Below are positions 33,764 through 43,457 of a DNA stretch of 51,541 nucleotides, in pieces. A model generated the notes under the pieces. That model ran no database searches. It had not been told where the DNA came from and worked only from the letters and a program-made list of their open reading frames with translations. The translations under genes were made by a program, and so were the position numbers. The DNA is from Helicobacter sp. TUL (GTDB lineage Bacteria; Campylobacterota; Campylobacteria; Campylobacterales; Helicobacteraceae), in NCBI RefSeq assembly GCF_002287135.1, contig NZ_NESU01000014.1:1-51541 (forward strand). Direction: 5' to 3'. Within the stretch, counting starts at the first letter, position 1. Every line of letters starts with the position of its first letter.

Positions 33764-34509
33764 TATAGTTCTCCATTGAGGTACTCAAGATTTTGCTTTT
33801 TGTTATTTTGGAGCTTTTTAGTCGGTGCAGATTCTAAGCGCATTTCATCACTCTCCTCCCAACCTTTAATATAGTTGGTCCCCATTTTTCCTAACACAGA
33901 ATCTCTAGGCAAAACCCTAATAGACGCAATATCTGTCACACAGGCTTTCTCACATTTTCCACATCCTGTGCATACATCATTTGCCACCATAGGCAAAATC
34001 ATAGAATGCTTACCTGTGCGTTCATTAGCCTTGTATTCAAGATAAATTGCCTTATCTATCAAAGGACATGCGCGATAACACGCATCACACTGAATCCCGG
34101 CATACGCAATGCAATTTAGTGTATCAACCACAGCTACACCCATACGCGCCTTTGTAATATCAAGCGCACCATTTGTGCTGACAAGATTCTTATCAAGCGC
34201 TTCTGTAGGACATGCCCTAACACAAGGAATATCCTCACACATAAAACATGGAATCTCGCGTGGCACAAAAATTGGCAAGCCTTTCAAGCCTTCTTGAGAA
34301 AGCTTAAGCGTATAATACGGACAAGCCTCCACGCAAAGCCCACATTTTATACATGTATTTACAAAGTTATCACGCGCACCAGGTGGATAAAGTCCCAAAG
34401 GATTTGCCTTAGATTCAAAAACATATGCGCTCCACACCAAGCCGCCCATAGCCACAAGCCCCATTGTTTGTAAAATAGAGCCCACAGCCTTTCTACGTTG
34501 CAAATCCAT
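33763..34509 (-). CDS. napG: ferredoxin-type protein NapG
   Basis: Periplasmic iron-sulfur protein of 248 residues. The twin-arginine leader DLQRRKAVGSILQTMGLVAM exports it folded. Four 4Fe-4S clusters: CIKCGLCVEACPY, CFMCEDIPCVRACPT, CDACYRACP and CTGCGKCEKACVT. It links NapH to NapB/NapA. It starts five bases after napA and overlaps napH by one base. Confidence 0.94.
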   Translation of the reverse strand: MDLQRRKAVGSILQTMGLVAMGGLVWSAYVFESKANPLGLYPPGARDNFVNTCIKCGLCVEACPYYTLKLSQEGLKGLPIFVPREIPCFMCEDIPCVRACPTEALDKNLVSTNGALDITKARMGVAVVDTLNCIAYAGIQCDACYRACPLIDKAIYLEYKANERTGKHSMILPMVANDVCTGCGKCEKACVTDIASIRVLPRDSVLGKMGTNYIKGWEESDEMRLESAPTKKLQNNKKQNLEYLNGEL

Positions 34510-34513
34510 AAGA

Positions 34514-37300
34514 CTACGCCTTATACACCTTCACAGCACACTTTTTAAAGTCTGTTTGCTTAGAAAGTGGGCAAGTAGCATCAAGACATACTTTATTGAT
34601 GAAAACATTTTCATCAAACCAAGGCACATACACCAAGCCTTTTGGCGGTCTGTTTCTACCATTTATATCCACGCGTGCTTTTACTTTACCTCTGCGAGAT
34701 TCTACCCACACATGCTCACCTGCTTTAAAGCCCTTATCTTTGGCGTCATCTTCATTCATATAACAAAGTGCTTCAGGCACAGCACGGAATAACTCCGGCA
34801 CCCTCATAGTCATAGTCCCACTATGCCAATGCTCAAGCACCCTACCAGTTGAAAGCCACATAGGATATTCTTTATCTGGCATTTCGCAAGGATCCATATA
34901 CGGACGGAAGAATATTTTTGCCCTATTTGTGATAGGTTTTTTCTCACTACCGGGCTTACTCAAATCACCTTGCAAAAGTGAGGCTTCTTTATTGCCATAA
35001 AAGGCAAAGTCCTTACCATTACCATATTTTCGCGCATATGGATCGTATTTGGCATTAAAGCGCCATTGTGTTTCTTTGCCATCAACTACAGGCCAACGCA
35101 ATCCACGCACTTTGTGATATACATCAAATTCTGCTAAATCATGTCCGTGTCCAAGACCAAAGAGCCTATATTCTTCCCACAAATATTTTTGCACAAAGAA
35201 ATCATAGCCTGCAAAAACCTCATCATCGCTACCAACGACATTTCGGCTATCTCCAAACACTTCAGAATTAAGCTCGTTTTTAAGCATAGAATCTTTGCTG
35301 CTAAACTTTTTGGCTCTAGCATTAGCAAATAGCACATCAAAAAGCGTAGAATCTTCGCTATACCCCAATGCTTGGACTTGCGGCAATACATTTTTAAGCC
35401 CCAAATCTTCATATTCTTTGCTCCACACTTCTTTGAGCTTGAAGCGTTTTGAAAATTCCAACACCTGCCAAGTATCACTCATTGCATTCCCTTGTGGCAA
35501 TACTTGTTGTTTCCAATGCTGTGTGCGTCTTTCAGCATTACCATAAGCACCCCATTTTTCATAAATCATTGCCGAAGGCAAAATGAGGTCAGCGACTTTA
35601 GCGCTAATACCCGGATAACTATCACTCACAACAATAAAATTATCAAGCTCTCGTGCTGCTTTAATCCAATGATTAGCATTTGCGGTGTTTTGCCATGGGT
35701 TATTGACTTGCACCCACACCCATTTTACTTTTTGATCCTCTAGCGCTCGCATAACATCTAAGAATGGATAGCCTGGCTTACCATTAAGCGTGCCCGCAGG
35801 AAGATTCCATATTTTTTCAGAAATCTCTCGGTGCTTTGGATTTGCCACAACCATATCCGCAGGTAATCTATGAGAGAATGTCCCTACTTCACGCGCTGTT
35901 CCACATGCGCTAGGTTGTCCTGTGAGTGAAAATGCACCACTACCGGGCTTAGCTTGTTTGCCAAGCAACATATGCACCATATAGCTTTGCTCATTTACCC
36001 AAGTGCCTCTTTGATGTTGGTTAAAGCCCATAGTCCAAAAGCTTACTACTTTTCTGTCTTTTTGTGTGTAATAATCTGCAAGCTGTTGGAGTTTTGCCTT
36101 AAACGAATCAAGGCTTTCAGTTTCATCACCTTTGGCAAGATTAGCTACAAAATCAAGTGTATAAGGATCTAGGGCTTTTTTGAAATCATCAAAACCAATT
36201 TCCCAATGTGTATCGGCTTCTTTTGCCTTATCGTTTGTGAGCGTATCACCGGCTTTAAGCCCTAAATATTGTAGCGTAATACCCTCATTGTCGCTAAGCA
36301 CCTTGCTCACTTGCTTGGCTACAATTTCCTTTTCTTGAGGCAAAAAGCTTTTGTGATCAGGATTATCACGCATACCATAACCGATATTCACATACCCTGT
36401 GCTAAATGTGCAGTAATTTTTGACAAATTCCTTGTCAATAGATTCTGGTTTGTTATACACAATCTCACGCGCGATGAAATTCCAAATCGCTAGATCGGTT
36501 TGTGGCTTAAAGATGATCTCGATATCTGCAATATCTGAAGTCCTATTTGTAAAAGTAGAGAGATTGATAATCTTTACTTTATTGGGGTTTGAGAGCTTGC
36601 GATCTGTTACGCGACTCCACAAAATAGGGTGCATTTCTGCCATATTTGCGCCCCAAGTTACAATTGTATCGGTAAGTTCAATATCATCATAGCAACCCGA
36701 TGGCTCATCTACACCAAAAGTTTGCATAAATCCTACCACGGCACTTGCCATACAATGTCTTGCATTAGGATCAATATTATTGGATCTAAATCCTGCTTTC
36801 ATCAACTTCACAGAAGCATAGCCCTCTTGCACAGTGTATTGCCCACTACCCAAAATAGCCACGCCTGTTGGTCCAAGCTCTTCATACGCTTTTCTAAATT
36901 GCTTTTCCATTTCATCAAAAGCTCGTTTCCAACTTACTGGAGCAAACTTTCCTTTTTTATCAAATTCACCTTTTGCATTTACGCGCAAAAGAGGCTGCGT
37001 AAGACGATCTTGCCCATACATAATCTTGGCACAAAAATATCCTTTAATGCAGTTTATACCTCTATTGACAGGTGCTTCTGGATCTCCCTTGACAGCAACA
37101 ATCTGTCCATCTTTGGTAGCAACCATAATCCCACACCCAGTCCCACAGAATCTACACACTGCCTTATCCCATTTCCAAGATTTTTGAGCAGTATTAGATT
37201 CTGCTAGCAATGTGCTTGGCACACCCAATCCAGCAGCGGATGCGGCTGAAGCAATTGCTGCGCTTTTTATAAAACTACGACGGCTTACATTTGTTTGCAT
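34514..37300 (-). CDS. napA: periplasmic nitrate reductase catalytic subunit
   Basis: Molybdopterin (bis-MGD) enzyme that reduces nitrate to nitrite in the periplasm, 928 residues. The twin-arginine leader [19 protein letters not shown] is followed by the 4Fe-4S motif CRFCGTGCG at about 48–56. The likely molybdenum-ligand cysteine lies in [18 protein letters not shown]. The C-terminal MopB domain contains [21 protein letters not shown] precedes the ATG. First gene of napAGHBLD; it lets the cell respire nitrate under low oxygen. Confidence 0.96.
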   Translation of the reverse strand: MQTNVSRRSFIKSAAIASAASAAGLGVPSTLLAESNTAQKSWKWDKAVCRFCGTGCGIMVATKDGQIVAVKGDPEAPVNRGINCIKGYFCAKIMYGQDRLTQPLLRVNAKGEFDKKGKFAPVSWKRAFDEMEKQFRKAYEELGPTGVAILGSGQYTVQEGYASVKLMKAGFRSNNIDPNARHCMASAVVGFMQTFGVDEPSGCYDDIELTDTIVTWGANMAEMHPILWSRVTDRKLSNPNKVKIINLSTFTNRTSDIADIEIIFKPQTDLAIWNFIAREIVYNKPESIDKEFVKNYCTFSTGYVNIGYGMRDNPDHKSFLPQEKEIVAKQVSKVLSDNEGITLQYLGLKAGDTLTNDKAKEADTHWEIGFDDFKKALDPYTLDFVANLAKGDETESLDSFKAKLQQLADYYTQKDRKVVSFWTMGFNQHQRGTWVNEQSYMVHMLLGKQAKPGSGAFSLTGQPSACGTAREVGTFSHRLPADMVVANPKHREISEKIWNLPAGTLNGKPGYPFLDVMRALEDQKVKWVWVQVNNPWQNTANANHWIKAARELDNFIVVSDSYPGISAKVADLILPSAMIYEKWGAYGNAERRTQHWKQQVLPQGNAMSDTWQVLEFSKRFKLKEVWSKEYEDLGLKNVLPQVQALGYSEDSTLFDVLFANARAKKFSSKDSMLKNELNSEVFGDSRNVVGSDDEVFAGYDFFVQKYLWEEYRLFGLGHGHDLAEFDVYHKVRGLRWPVVDGKETQWRFNAKYDPYARKYGNGKDFAFYGNKEASLLQGDLSKPGSEKKPITNRAKIFFRPYMDPCEMPDKEYPMWLSTGRVLEHWHSGTMTMRVPELFRAVPEALCYMNEDDAKDKGFKAGEHVWVESRRGKVKARVDINGRNRPPKGLVYVPWFDENVFINKVCLDATCPLSKQTDFKKCAVKVYKA

Positions 37301-37406
37301 ATTTCCTCCTCTAAAATAAAGTTATGTTTCATACAATATTCAAAACAAAAGGCATATTCAACTCAAATCGTTTGTCTCCACCTCCTTTTAATCTGATAAA
37401 GCTAGA

Positions 37407-37484
37407 TTCTTTAAAGAAGCCCTTACATAAAGCCCATTTAATGGTATCCAAAGGCTATGATTTATAGAATCTTCTTTTAAAGAA
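37407..37484. promoter_or_regulatory. two related palindromes upstream of napA
   Basis: The perfect 12-bp palindrome TTCTTTAAAGAA at 37407–37418 and a 13-bp relative TTCTTTTAAAGAA at 37472–37484, centred 65 bases apart (about six helix turns). The nearer one is 107 bases upstream of the napA ATG. They look like paired regulator sites for nap; the regulator is unknown. Confidence 0.4.
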
Positions 37485-37635
37485 CACAAGCTTTTCTTAA
37501 AACTTTATAAAACAAAGAACATTATAGCACAAAGCCAGAGAGCTTAAAACTATATTAAATAATATATAAACTCCATAGTGTATGTTTAAAGCTTATAAAT
37601 ACATTAATTTAAGCTATATTTAATAATAAAGCCCT

Positions 37636-37641
37636 TATAAT
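37636..37641 (+). promoter_or_regulatory. rplM: -10 box of rplM–rpsI
   Basis: Perfect TATAAT followed by GCGCAC, 40 bases before the rplM ATG, with strongly A/T-rich sequence upstream as expected for a ribosomal-protein promoter. Confidence 0.6.
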
Positions 37642-37680
37642 GCGCACCTCTAAAACACTTAAGTTAGCAAGGATTCTACT

Positions 37681-38124
37681 ATGGAACTTACAAAAATAGC
37701 AACACGAGATGATATCAATCGTCAATGGGTTGTGCTTGATGCAAAGGATCAAGTCTTTGGTCGTCTTATAACACAAGCAGCCACACTTCTCCGAGGGAAA
37801 CACAAACCTTGTTTCACGCCAAATATTGATTGTGGTGATTTTGTTGTGATCATCAATGCCACAGAGGTAAAATTTACTGGTATGAAACTCAAGGATAAAG
37901 AGTATTTCACACATTCTGGTTATTTTGGGAGCACAAAAAGCAAAACACTTGAAGAAATGCTACAAAAATCTCCAGAAAAACTTTTTCACCTTGCGGTGCG
38001 TGGTATGCTCCCAAAAACAAAACTTGGTAGAGCAATGTTAAAAAAACTCAAAGTCTATAAAGGCAGTGAGCACCCTCATAACGCTCAAGTTAGCAAATCA
38101 ACCAAAGTAGCTAAAGGAAAATAA
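37681..38124 (+). CDS. rplM: 50S ribosomal protein L13
   Basis: Ribosomal large-subunit protein, 147 residues. Family features: the start [45 protein letters not shown] and the C-terminal [20 protein letters not shown] then [18 protein letters not shown] precedes the ATG. It is in an operon with rpsI, two bases apart, as in most bacteria. Confidence 0.97.
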   Translation: MELTKIATRDDINRQWVVLDAKDQVFGRLITQAATLLRGKHKPCFTPNIDCGDFVVIINATEVKFTGMKLKDKEYFTHSGYFGSTKSKTLEEMLQKSPEKLFHLAVRGMLPKTKLGRAMLKKLKVYKGSEHPHNAQVSKSTKVAKGK

Positions 38125-38126
38125 TC

Positions 38127-38516
38127 ATGGCAAAAGTATATGCAACAGGAAAAAGAAAAACAGCAGTCGCAAAAGTATGGCTACAAAATGGCAGTGGCAA
38201 ACTTACTATCAATGGACAAAGCCTCAATGATTGGCTTGGTGGGCACGAAGCAATCAAAATGAAAGTTATGCAACCACTTATCTTGACAAAGCAAGAAAAA
38301 TCTGTAGATATTATCGCTCACACTCTTGGTGGTGGGTATTCTGCACAAGCTGAAGCATTGCGGCATGGTATCTCAAAGGCACTTAACAATTATGACATCG
38401 CATTCCGTGCAATTTTGAAGCCAAAAGGCTTACTCACTAGAGATTCTAGAGTGGTAGAACGCAAAAAATACGGCAAGAAAAAAGCAAGAAGATCGCCACA
38501 ATTCTCTAAACGATAA
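38127..38516 (+). CDS. rpsI: 30S ribosomal protein S9
   Basis: Ribosomal small-subunit protein, 129 residues. It shows [20 protein letters not shown] at the start, [20 protein letters not shown] in the middle and the basic tail [22 protein letters not shown] that reaches the decoding centre. The stop codon lies inside an intrinsic terminator stem. Confidence 0.97.
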   Translation: MAKVYATGKRKTAVAKVWLQNGSGKLTINGQSLNDWLGGHEAIKMKVMQPLILTKQEKSVDIIAHTLGGGYSAQAEALRHGISKALNNYDIAFRAILKPKGLLTRDSRVVERKKYGKKKARRSPQFSKR

Positions 38517-38531
38517 GATTACTTATCTTTT
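38512..38531 (+). terminator. intrinsic terminator of rplM–rpsI
   Basis: A 6-bp stem GATAAG / CTTATC with a four-base loop is followed directly by TTTT and then GGGTTTTT. The first arm overlaps the rpsI stop codon. Confidence 0.6.
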
Positions 38532-38590
38532 GGGTTTTTGGATTCTGTGTGCAACATTGGGCACATTACTTAGTATTTGTGTCTAAATGC

Positions 38591-38596
38591 TATAGT
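38591..38596 (+). promoter_or_regulatory. ilvE: -10 box of ilvE
   Basis: TATAGT in the context AAATGCTATAGT, 31 bases before the ilvE ATG. Confidence 0.45.
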
Positions 38597-38622
38597 GATT
38601 TGATTTCAAACTTAAGGAGCAT

Positions 38623-39549
38623 ATGATGCTAAAGGAAGCACAATACATTTGGAAAGATGGTAAGTTAATCCCTTGGGCAGAAGCCACCACACATATCCTC
38701 ACACACACTCTGCATTATGGAAATGCTGTGTTTGAAGGCACAAGGGCTTACATGACGCCAGAAGGTTTGGCGATTTTTCGTTTGCAAGACCACACAAGGC
38801 GTCTCTTAAATTCAGCTAAGATTGTGTGCATCAAAAGCCCTTATACACAAACAGAACTTGAAAATGCACAAATTGAGCTTTTGCGCGCTAACAAAGATGA
38901 TTACAAAGCTAATGTGTATATCCGACCGCTTATCTATTTAGGTTATGGAGTAATGGGACTCTATCATGTCCATGCGCCAGTAAATGTCGCTATTGCTGCT
39001 TGGGAATGGGGTGCGTATTTGGGTGATGATGCACTCAAATATGGTATCAAAGTCAAAACAAGCTCCTTTACCCGTAGCTCTACAAAATCTCATATGGGTA
39101 AAGCAAAATCTGCTGGTGGTTACCTCAATTCTCAAATGGCAAAATATGAAGCCATAAGCGCAGGGTGCGAGGAAGCATTGCTCCTTGATGATAATGGATT
39201 CATAGCCGAAGGAAGCGGTGAGTGCTTTTTTATCGTGCGCGATGGTGTGCTTATCACTCCTCCACATGACAATAGTCTAGAATCTATCACACAAGCCACC
39301 GTTGTGGAACTTGCCAAAGATCTTGGTATTCCACTCGAGCAACGCAGAATCTCTCGCGATGAAGTGTATATTGCTGATGAGGCATTTTTTACCGGAACAG
39401 CTGCAGAAATTACACCTATTCGAGAATTAGATTGGCGCGTCATTGGTGAGGGCAAAGCTGGTCCTATCACCAAAAGACTCCAAGAGGAATTTTTTGCTAT
39501 CGTGCAAGGTAAAAGTCAAAAATATAGAAAATATCTCACATTTATCTAA
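38623..39549 (+). CDS. ilvE: branched-chain amino-acid aminotransferase
   Basis: PLP enzyme of fold type IV that makes valine, leucine and isoleucine from their keto acids, 308 residues. It shows the substrate-site start HTLHYGNAVFEGTRAY, the PLP lysine region TKSHMGKAKSAGGYLNSQMA (Schiff-base lysine in or near it), the GEGSGECFF-like EGSGECFF and the phosphate-binding FFTGTAAEITPI. Two ATGs follow AAGGAG; the second, at 38626, has the better spacing. It has its own promoter after the rpsI terminator. Confidence 0.95.
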   Translation: MMLKEAQYIWKDGKLIPWAEATTHILTHTLHYGNAVFEGTRAYMTPEGLAIFRLQDHTRRLLNSAKIVCIKSPYTQTELENAQIELLRANKDDYKANVYIRPLIYLGYGVMGLYHVHAPVNVAIAAWEWGAYLGDDALKYGIKVKTSSFTRSSTKSHMGKAKSAGGYLNSQMAKYEAISAGCEEALLLDDNGFIAEGSGECFFIVRDGVLITPPHDNSLESITQATVVELAKDLGIPLEQRRISRDEVYIADEAFFTGTAAEITPIRELDWRVIGEGKAGPITKRLQEEFFAIVQGKSQKYRKYLTFI

Positions 39550-39560
39550 AAAGGATTCTT

Positions 39561-40676
39561 ATGCCAATTGATCTTAACGAACACCTCAAGAACAAACGTG
39601 CACAAATGAACAATAACAAGCGCCCTGAACCAAAGCGCAATGATAATAACAATAAACCACCTTTTGGTGGTGGGAATAATTTTGACAATATTGGTAATTT
39701 TTTACCTAGTGGTAAAAAACTTGCTATTCTCATTATTTTAGTAGCCATTATCTTAATCCTTATTATTGAGCGCCCATTTGTTATTATTAATTCCGGTGAA
39801 GTTGGGATCAAAGCGACTACAGGTAAATATGAGCCTACACCACTGCAACCTGGTTTGCATTTTTTTATCCCATTTTTTCAAGAAGTGATTGTTGTTGATA
39901 CACGCGTGCGAACAATAAACTTTTCACGCACAGAAGATATGGGCGCTATAGCCAAAAACCAAGGTATCTTTAGAAACGATGCTATTAGTGTGTTAGATTC
40001 AAGAGGACTTACGGTTTCTATCGAGCTTACCGTCCAATATCAGCTAAATGATGCCAATGCTCCGCTCACTATCGCTGTGTATGGAATCTCATGGGAACAA
40101 AAGATCATCAATCCTGTCGTGCGTGATGTCGTGCGAAGTGTCGTAGGACGCTATCCGGCAGAAGAATTGCCAACCAAGCGTGATGATATCGCCAAAGAAA
40201 TTGCTATCAATATGGAGACAGAGATTCGTAAGTTTAAAAATGATCCTGTAACGCTTACTTCTGTGCAACTACGCGAAATTGTATTGCCAGAAAAAATCAA
40301 GGCTCAAATTGAGCAAGTCCAAGTCGCTAGACAAGAAGCTGAACGAGTGCGATATGAAGTGGATAGAGCAAAACAAGAAGCCGAAAAAGTGGCTGCACTT
40401 GCCAAAGGTGAGGCGGATGCAAATCGTGTAAAAGCACAAGGTGTGGCAGATGCAATCACAATCGAAGCTAAGGCACAATCTCAAGCTAACAAACTTATTG
40501 CTGATAGCCTAAGCCAACGCCTTTTAGAATTGCGACAAATCGAAGTCCAAGGCAAGTTTAACGAAGCGCTCAAAGAAAATACGAATGCACAAATTTTCCT
40601 AGCACCAGGTGGTTCTGTGCCCAATATTTGGGTGGATTCTAAAAGCAAACGACAAAGCACAGTGGGCGCACAATAG
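39561..40676 (+). CDS. SPFH-domain (prohibitin/HflK-like) membrane protein
   Basis: Protein of 371 residues. A hydrophilic, Asn/Lys-rich N-terminus (about 1–45) is followed by one membrane helix (about 51–72) and an SPFH/band-7 domain (about 75–260) with VGIKATTGKYEPTPLQPGLH. A long Ala/Glu/Gln coiled coil (about 255–330) then leads to a short tail. Relatives (prohibitin, HflK/C) form large membrane rings that control the FtsH protease. There is no HflC partner beside it, so a homomeric prohibitin-type ring is more likely. hisIE starts directly after its stop codon. Confidence 0.88.
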   Translation: MPIDLNEHLKNKRAQMNNNKRPEPKRNDNNNKPPFGGGNNFDNIGNFLPSGKKLAILIILVAIILILIIERPFVIINSGEVGIKATTGKYEPTPLQPGLHFFIPFFQEVIVVDTRVRTINFSRTEDMGAIAKNQGIFRNDAISVLDSRGLTVSIELTVQYQLNDANAPLTIAVYGISWEQKIINPVVRDVVRSVVGRYPAEELPTKRDDIAKEIAINMETEIRKFKNDPVTLTSVQLREIVLPEKIKAQIEQVQVARQEAERVRYEVDRAKQEAEKVAALAKGEADANRVKAQGVADAITIEAKAQSQANKLIADSLSQRLLELRQIEVQGKFNEALKENTNAQIFLAPGGSVPNIWVDSKSKRQSTVGAQ

Positions 40677-41453
40677 ATGAAGCCCGCTGCGCAGAGTTTG
40701 CAACCCACGACAAATACCCCACAAGATTCCAAAGAGTTAAGCCAAGCTAATAGCGCTTCACTCTCACAAATCCTTCATACCATTGATTGGGAAAAATCGC
40801 CCCTAATCCCTACAATTGTCCAAAGTATAGATGATCAATCTGTGCTAATGTTAGCCTATAGCAACCAAGAGTCATTAAGCCTAAGTCTTACAAGCAAAAT
40901 GGCGCATTATTTCTCGCGATCCAAGCAACGCATTTGGAAAAAGGGAGAGCAAAGCGGACATTACCAACATATAGAATCTATAAAGCTTGATTGCGATCGC
41001 GATACCTTGCTTTTTATGGTGCGACAAGTGGGTGTGGCGTGTCATACGGGAGCAAAAAGCTGCTTTTTTACGACCTTAGATTCACTAGATTCTACAACCT
41101 TACAAGAACAAGCACCACTCATAGACACAACAAAGCTTTATGGGATTGTTGATTCACTATATCACACTATTTTGCAAAAGCGTGGAGATAACCCAAAAAC
41201 TTCTTATACTGCCTCATTATATGCCAAAGGAATCAACACCATTTGCAAAAAAATCATCGAAGAGGCTGGAGAATTCACTTTTGCTCTCAAAGACGCTAAG
41301 GAAGAAGAGATTATTTATGAATGCAGTGACTTAATCTATCATACGCTCGTTGGGCTTGGACTCTATGGCATTAGTCCTGATAGAATCTATCAAGAACTCC
41401 AAAGAAGAGAGGGAATAAGCGGGATTGAGGAGAAAAACTCCCGCCAAAGCTAA
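40677..41453 (+). CDS. hisIE: phosphoribosyl-AMP cyclohydrolase / phosphoribosyl-ATP pyrophosphatase (fused)
   Basis: Bifunctional histidine-synthesis enzyme of 258 residues catalysing steps two and three. The HisI half (about 30–140) has MLAYSNQESLSLSL, the zinc and metal residues in LDCDRDTLLFMVRQ and VACHTGAKSCFF. The HisE half (about 145–245) has the nucleotide pyrophosphatase motif KIIEEAGEFTFALKDAKEEE and YECSDLIYHTLVGL. The first 28 residues are an extra polar leader. No other his gene is in the window; H. pylori has none, so this species probably makes histidine. Confidence 0.94.
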   Translation: MKPAAQSLQPTTNTPQDSKELSQANSASLSQILHTIDWEKSPLIPTIVQSIDDQSVLMLAYSNQESLSLSLTSKMAHYFSRSKQRIWKKGEQSGHYQHIESIKLDCDRDTLLFMVRQVGVACHTGAKSCFFTTLDSLDSTTLQEQAPLIDTTKLYGIVDSLYHTILQKRGDNPKTSYTASLYAKGINTICKKIIEEAGEFTFALKDAKEEEIIYECSDLIYHTLVGLGLYGISPDRIYQELQRREGISGIEEKNSRQS

Positions 41454-41456
41454 ATT

Positions 41457-42056
41457 ATGCAAGATTACATAACACTCATACAAGATTTTTTTGATACCTT
41501 TGCATTTTATGAAATTGGGCTTATGGGTGCATTGTTTATTATTTTTGTTCTTTTTTTTATGCTTGGATTATTGCTAAGAGGACGCAAGTTTATCTCAAAA
41601 TTTTTCTTTTTTCTCAGTTTTATACTCTTTGTGGGTGCGCCATTTTTATTGCAATTTTGTATGCAACACTTTCTTTACAAAACAGACATACACATCTTGC
41701 AAAGCAAACGCCTTGAATATATCAACGCATTTTTTATCCAAGCCAAAGTTACAAACACAGGCTTTGCGCCATTTATTACATGCGAAGTTAGCGTAGATAT
41801 TTTACACGATGGGCTTTTAAAGCCTCTTAGCCGCGTGTATCCAAAAAAACATTATAAGCAAACCATTCCTCTACAACTCCAACCAAATCAAAGCGATGAA
41901 TTTCAGCTTATCTTTGATGATTTTACGCCCACTCCACCTTTTGATTACACAATCTATATCGACTGCCACAATAGCAATGGATTAAACAAGCTTTTGCGCA
42001 AGACACACGACACGCAACCTAATGCGCACGATCCAAACGCTCCAACACAGCCATAA
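41457..42056 (+). CDS. DUF2393 family membrane protein
   Basis: Protein of 199 residues with two N-terminal membrane helices (about 18–40 and 45–68). A beta-sandwich-like domain follows, with VTNTGFAPFITCEVSVDILH and LQPNQSDEFQLIFDDFTPTP, matching DUF2393 of Helicobacter and Campylobacter. The function is unknown. It starts three bases after hisIE. Its last 38 bases overlap the convergent oxidoreductase gene, so the two tails share DNA. Confidence 0.8.
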   Translation: MQDYITLIQDFFDTFAFYEIGLMGALFIIFVLFFMLGLLLRGRKFISKFFFFLSFILFVGAPFLLQFCMQHFLYKTDIHILQSKRLEYINAFFIQAKVTNTGFAPFITCEVSVDILHDGLLKPLSRVYPKKHYKQTIPLQLQPNQSDEFQLIFDDFTPTPPFDYTIYIDCHNSNGLNKLLRKTHDTQPNAHDPNAPTQP

Positions 42057-43074
42057 CACGCAATGTATGGTCGCGATATTCCCCTTCTCCCCAAGATAGT
42101 ATTATAGATTCACTTGTGTCTGTATCCATGCAACGAGCAATTTGAGCGCTTGTATTGCGCTTTGTATTGCGCTTTGCATGCACTAAATGCACAAATGCCT
42201 TGATACTTCTGTGCAAGGCTAATTCTTTAGAAAGATGTGGCGATTGCACCTCGCCTAAGCGATATTTCACCATTATTTGATGCAAGGTATCAGTTTGTAG
42301 ATTTTCTTCAAGCACCACACCGCTTGTATAGATTCTAAGCTTATCTGCGCGTGTTTCATCATAGATTGCAGTTTGCTTACTTCCACCAATACTCATCTCG
42401 CGAACCTTGATTGGTGAGAGCCACGAGACATTAATCATTACAACAATACCATCGCTAAGCTCAAGGTTAAGCACCGCAAAGGCGTCATTTGGATAGTGCA
42501 AGTATTTTTGCTTAAAAACACTCACGCGCCTTACATCAAGCCCCACAAGATAATCAATAATACTTAAATCATGGATTGCAAGATCCCATATGACATCAGT
42601 AGCACTCTGAAATAAGCCTAAATTAATGCGTCGCGCGGTAATTGAGACAATGTTACCAAATTCATGAATATGCGTTTTGAGATACTGCACCGCTGGTGCA
42701 TGCAAAAATATATGATCACAAAAAAGCACAACATTGTGTTTATGTGCCAAATCATAAAGCCTTTGTGAATCCGCATAGCTCATACAAAGTGGTTTTTCAA
42801 CAAAAACATGCTTTTTAGATTCTATAGCTTGTTTTGCAAGGGCAAAGTGCGTGTGTGGTGGGGTAATGATAAACACACACTCAATGTTTTCATCACCTAA
42901 AAAATCCTCAAAATCTTGGTATATTCGCAAAACTGGAAAAGCCTTTAGGGCATTTTGTGTGCGCGTAGATTCTATCTCGCATAACGCATATAGCTCCAAG
43001 CCATTAAGCTCACTAAGTGTGCGCGCAACATTCACGCCCCAATATCCATATCCCACGACTCCACATCGTAACAT
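42019..43074 (-). CDS. Gfo/Idh/MocA family oxidoreductase
   Basis: NAD(P)-dependent sugar-type dehydrogenase of 351 residues. Rossmann motif GVVGYGYWGVNVAR (about 5–18), IITPPHTHFALAKQAIESKK and HVFVEKPLC with the catalytic-type EKP. DLAIHDLSIIDYLVG gives the HD-x-x-x-x-D substrate-binding motif. WlbA-like members oxidise UDP-GlcNAcA in polysaccharide synthesis, so a surface-sugar role is plausible but not proven. It is a single gene. Its 3' end overlaps the DUF2393 gene, and a 24-base tandem repeat lies near it. Confidence 0.88.
   Translation of the reverse strand: MLRCGVVGYGYWGVNVARTLSELNGLELYALCEIESTRTQNALKAFPVLRIYQDFEDFLGDENIECVFIITPPHTHFALAKQAIESKKHVFVEKPLCMSYADSQRLYDLAHKHNVVLFCDHIFLHAPAVQYLKTHIHEFGNIVSITARRINLGLFQSATDVIWDLAIHDLSIIDYLVGLDVRRVSVFKQKYLHYPNDAFAVLNLELSDGIVVMINVSWLSPIKVREMSIGGSKQTAIYDETRADKLRIYTSGVVLEENLQTDTLHQIMVKYRLGEVQSPHLSKELALHRSIKAFVHLVHAKRNTKRNTSAQIARCMDTDTSESIILSWGEGEYRDHTLRVMAVLERLDRAH
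42151..42174. repeat. in-frame 12-bp tandem duplication
   Basis: Two perfect copies of the unit TGTATTGCGCTT inside the C-terminal coding part of the oxidoreductase, giving a repeated Lys-Arg-Asn-Thr-like tetrapeptide. Gain or loss of a unit keeps the frame. Confidence 0.6.
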
Positions 43075-43205
43075 TACTAGCCCTTTGTCTAAATTGTATT
43101 CTTATTGTAACTAAACCTTGCATAAACTTGTCTTTTTTGGCATTTTAAGGAAAAATTAACAGGCTTTTAGTTAAAAACACTCTTTACACTTTTTAAGGAG
43201 AAAAA

Positions 43206-43457
43206 ATGGCTTTAATGATTAATGATGAATGCATTGCTTGTGATGCGTGTAGGGAAGAGTGCCCAAATGAAGCAATTGATGCAGATGATCCATTTTATGT
43301 CATAGATCCTGATCGTTGCACAGAATGCATAGGGTATTATGATGAGCCAAATTGTATCCCAGTATGTCCAGTAGATGCGATAGTCCCAGATCCTGATAAT
43401 ATAGAAAATATTGAAGAACTCCGTTATAAATCCGAGCAACTCAAAAGGTCAGAATAA
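43206..43457 (+). CDS. YfhL-type 2[4Fe-4S] ferredoxin
   Basis: Small electron carrier of 83 residues. The first cluster is CIACDACREECPNEAI and the second CTECIGYYDEPNCIPVCPVD, with the eight-residue insertion between cysteines typical of Alvin-type/YfhL ferredoxins. Helicobacter has this gene upstream of ppx; in H. pylori it is needed for redox functions and linked to metronidazole response. AAGGAG precedes the ATG. Its stop overlaps the ppx start (TAATG). Confidence 0.94.
   Translation: MALMINDECIACDACREECPNEAIDADDPFYVIDPDRCTECIGYYDEPNCIPVCPVDAIVPDPDNIENIEELRYKSEQLKRSE

Larger units (their letters stand above)
37301..37680. other. divergent regulatory region between napA and rplM
   Basis: About 380 A/T-rich bases with no protein gene. 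It holds two palindromes of the TTCTTT(T)AAAGAA type, a very A/T-rich stretch at 37540–37625 and the rplM promoter. Confidence 0.6.

Noticed and set aside
33018..33779. 253-codon open frame antisense to napH
   Set aside because: Fully covered by napH, which has all its cysteine motifs; the antisense product is Pro/Lys/Asn-rich with no domain.
36629..37207. 192-codon open frame antisense to the napA start
   Set aside because: Low-complexity His/Ser/Ile product inside a certain gene; no start signal.
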